Below, one piece after another: positions 62,392 through 64,000 of a stretch of 64,000 bases of DNA. The first letter of the stretch is position 1. Each line of letters opens with the position of its first letter. A program made the position numbers and the translations under genes. This DNA comes from Mesorhizobium sp. CA8 (GTDB taxonomy: Bacteria > Pseudomonadota > Alphaproteobacteria > Rhizobiales > Rhizobiaceae). Location of the stretch: positions 50,309 to 114,308 of the forward strand of contig NZ_JAIUHG010000023.1 in the NCBI RefSeq assembly GCF_020164955.1, written 5' to 3'. The notes beneath the pieces are model-generated. The model had not been told where the DNA came from and ran no database searches. It was given only the letters and a program-made list of their open reading frames with translations.

Positions 62392-62835
62392 ATGACGATC
62401 GATGTCACGAGCAGGATCGAGATCGCCAGGCCACGCGGGGTCGTCGCCGCCTTTTCCGCCGATCCGGACAACGTGCCCCGCTGGTACGTCAATATCAAAT
62501 CGGTCGAATGGAAGACGCGCCGACCGGCCCAGGTAGGATCGAGAATTGCATTCGTAGCGCAGTTCCTCGGACGGCGGCTTGTTTACACCTACGAAATTGT
62601 CGATCTCGTGCAGGGCGAGCGGCTGGTGATGCGAACCGCCGAAGGACCGTTTCCCATGGAAACGACTTATGCATGGCGCGATACCCAAGAAGGCGCTACC
62701 CATATGGCGCTCCGGAACCGCGGCACCCCGACAGGCTTTCCCCGTCTCGTGGCACCGTTTATCGCCCTGGCCGTTCGGCGTTCGACCGATCGAGACTTGC
62801 TCCGGCTGAAGAACATTCTGGAGGCGGCGCACTGA
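62392..62835 (+). CDS. SRPBCC (START-like) family protein
   Basis: A 147-residue protein of the SRPBCC/polyketide-cyclase-like fold: TSRIEIARPRGVVAAFSADPDNVPRWYVNIKSVEW at the start, central beta strands (YTYEIVDLVQGERLVMRT), and a long C-terminal helix (RSTDRDLLRLKNILEAAH). It binds a hydrophobic ligand in most relatives. Inserted between kbl and tdh with 28 bp before and 46 bp after, so probably co-transcribed. Its link to threonine breakdown is unexplained. Confidence 0.82.
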   Translation: MTIDVTSRIEIARPRGVVAAFSADPDNVPRWYVNIKSVEWKTRRPAQVGSRIAFVAQFLGRRLVYTYEIVDLVQGERLVMRTAEGPFPMETTYAWRDTQEGATHMALRNRGTPTGFPRLVAPFIALAVRRSTDRDLLRLKNILEAAH

Positions 62836-62881
62836 TGAAACCGATCCCATCAAGACAGGTAAGACTTTTGAGGAGCGTCTG

Positions 62882-63916
62882 ATGTCGAACATGATGAAGG
62901 CGCTGGTGAAAGCCAAGGCCGAGCCGGGCATCTGGATGGAAGAGGTGCCGGTGCCGGAGATCGGCCCCAACGATGTGCTAATCAAGGTCAAGAAGACCGC
63001 GATCTGCGGCACCGACGTCCATATCTACAATTGGGATCAGTGGGCGCAGAAGACCGTGCCGGTGCCGATGGTGACGGGCCACGAATTCGTCGGCACCGTC
63101 GCCGACTACGGCGCCGCGGTCACCGAATACAAGGTCGGCCAGCGCGTCTCGGGCGAAGGCCATATCGTCTGCGGCCATTGCCGCAACTGCCGCGCGGGCA
63201 GGGGGCATCTCTGCCGTAATACGCTCGGCGTCGGCGTTAACCGCCCCGGCGCCTTCGGCGAGTATGTGGCCATCCCGCAGCACAACGTCGTGCCGATCCC
63301 CGACGACGTGCCGGACGAGATCGCGGCGATCTTCGATCCACTCGGCAATGCCGTGCACACGGCCTTGTCCTTTGATCTCGTCGGCGAGGACGTGCTGGTC
63401 ACCGGCGCCGGCCCGATCGGCATCATGGGCGCGCTCGTGGCGCAATGCGTCGGCGCGCGAAAGGTCGTCATCACCGATATCAACCCGGTGCGGTTGGATC
63501 TGGCGCGAAAACTCGGCGTCCAGCATGTCGTCGACGCCTCGAAGGAAAAGCTGCGCGACGTCATGCCGTCGATCGGCATGACCGAAGGTTTCGATGTCGG
63601 GTTGGAGATGTCGGGCGCCGCCCCCGCCTTCCGCGACATGATCGACACCATGAACAATGGCGGCAAGATCGCCATCCTCGGCATCGCGCCCACCGGCTTC
63701 GAGATCGACTGGAACAAGGTCATCTTCAAGATGCTGCATCTGAAGGGCATCTACGGCCGCGAGATGTTCGAGACCTGGTACAAGATGATCGCTTTGGTGC
63801 AGGGGCCACTGGATGTTTCCGGGCTGATCACGCATCGGATCGGGATCGACAATTTCCAGGTCGGATTCGACGCGATGCGCAGCGGCAGCTCGGGCAAGGT
63901 GGTGATGGATTGGTAG
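62882..63916 (+). CDS. tdh: L-threonine 3-dehydrogenase
   Basis: A 344-residue zinc medium-chain dehydrogenase oxidising threonine to 2-amino-3-oxobutyrate with NAD+. The catalytic zinc region is CGTDVHIYNWDQWAQ with GHEFVG, and the structural zinc site has four Cys in CGHCRNCRAGRGHLC. The NAD loop reads VTGAGPIGIMGALVAQ. The length and motifs match Tdh. It completes the kbl-tdh pathway to glycine and acetyl-CoA. Confidence 0.95.
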   Translation: MSNMMKALVKAKAEPGIWMEEVPVPEIGPNDVLIKVKKTAICGTDVHIYNWDQWAQKTVPVPMVTGHEFVGTVADYGAAVTEYKVGQRVSGEGHIVCGHCRNCRAGRGHLCRNTLGVGVNRPGAFGEYVAIPQHNVVPIPDDVPDEIAAIFDPLGNAVHTALSFDLVGEDVLVTGAGPIGIMGALVAQCVGARKVVITDINPVRLDLARKLGVQHVVDASKEKLRDVMPSIGMTEGFDVGLEMSGAAPAFRDMIDTMNNGGKIAILGIAPTGFEIDWNKVIFKMLHLKGIYGREMFETWYKMIALVQGPLDVSGLITHRIGIDNFQVGFDAMRSGSSGKVVMDW

Positions 63917-63928
63917 CTGATTAGAATG

Positions 63929-64000
63929 TCGGCGGGACAGAGGGGGGTGTGAAGGATCGCTACGTTGCGGATAACGCCCCCTCCAGCGCCGCCACCCCCC
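63929..64000. repeat. Palindromic intergenic repeat (cut by window end)
   Basis: GTCGGCGGGACAGAGGGGGG followed by a GTGTGAAGGATCGC segment and a C-rich complement. It is related to the GGCAGGACAGAG repeat before queF. The element continues past the window end. Confidence 0.6.

Overview
The window looks like about 64 kb of chromosome from a Mesorhizobium-type alphaproteobacterium (Rhizobiales). Support comes from high GC coding sequence, the LPS order pmbA-cysQ-DUF4170-acyltransferase-waaA-lpxK with DUF2093 nearby, an Omp25/31-type porin, several GcvA-type LysR regulators, and palindromic intergenic repeats of the kind common in that group. The assignment is made by eye, not by database search. 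Almost every gene reads through intact, so the few broken ones stand out.

Layout. 1-3.0 kb: end of a non-catalytic M16 protease subunit, a patatin-like phospholipase and a small outer-membrane barrel. 3.35-6.53 kb: a less GC-rich island of three decayed genes (HNH endonuclease, ParB-like protein, HEPN-like protein), carrying at least four frameshifts. 6.6-13.2 kb: a LacI repressor with two 17-bp operator-like repeats upstream, a CUT1 sugar ABC importer lacking its ATPase, and a GH127 glycosidase (predicted beta-L-arabinofuranoside use). 13.2-17.4 kb: EEP phosphatase/nuclease, cardiolipin synthase, methyltransferase, aminopeptidase lipoprotein. 17.7-25.4 kb: a giant cytoplasmic hybrid kinase with nine in-phase 92-residue HAMP units (plus one degenerate), followed by a REC-PAS-HK-REC protein.

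25.4-34.8 kb: DUF899 protein and a divergent TPR-HTH protein, an alcohol dehydrogenase-like enzyme, a beta-propeller protein, an acyltransferase-3, then an MFS transporter plus persulfide-dioxygenase-like MBL enzyme divergent from an ArsR-rhodanese fusion with a perfect operator between them, and a methyltransferase. 35-36.7 kb: efp divergent from epmA. 36.9-43.7 kb: pmbA, cysQ, DUF4170, lysophospholipid acyltransferase, waaA and lpxK (lipid A/Kdo), then GT92 and DUF2093. 44-50 kb: LysR/EamA pair, secreted protein, mutL.

50-57.6 kb: a probable methylated-amine or betaine module (LysR, non-pyrrolysine MttB-like methyltransferase, Tat-exported substrate-binding protein, OYE/TMADH-like demethylase) interrupted by two tandem secreted paralogues and queF. 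57.7-60.9 kb: membrane protein and MarR with a palindromic operator between them, a polysaccharide deacetylase remnant, and a GGDEF-EAL protein. 61-64 kb: kbl-SRPBCC-tdh threonine degradation, preceded by a leader with mutually exclusive hairpins.

The most notable items are the decayed HNH/ParB/HEPN island, the HAMP-array kinase, the kbl leader, the ArsR-rhodanese sulfur switch, and the TMADH-like enzyme missing one iron-sulfur cysteine.
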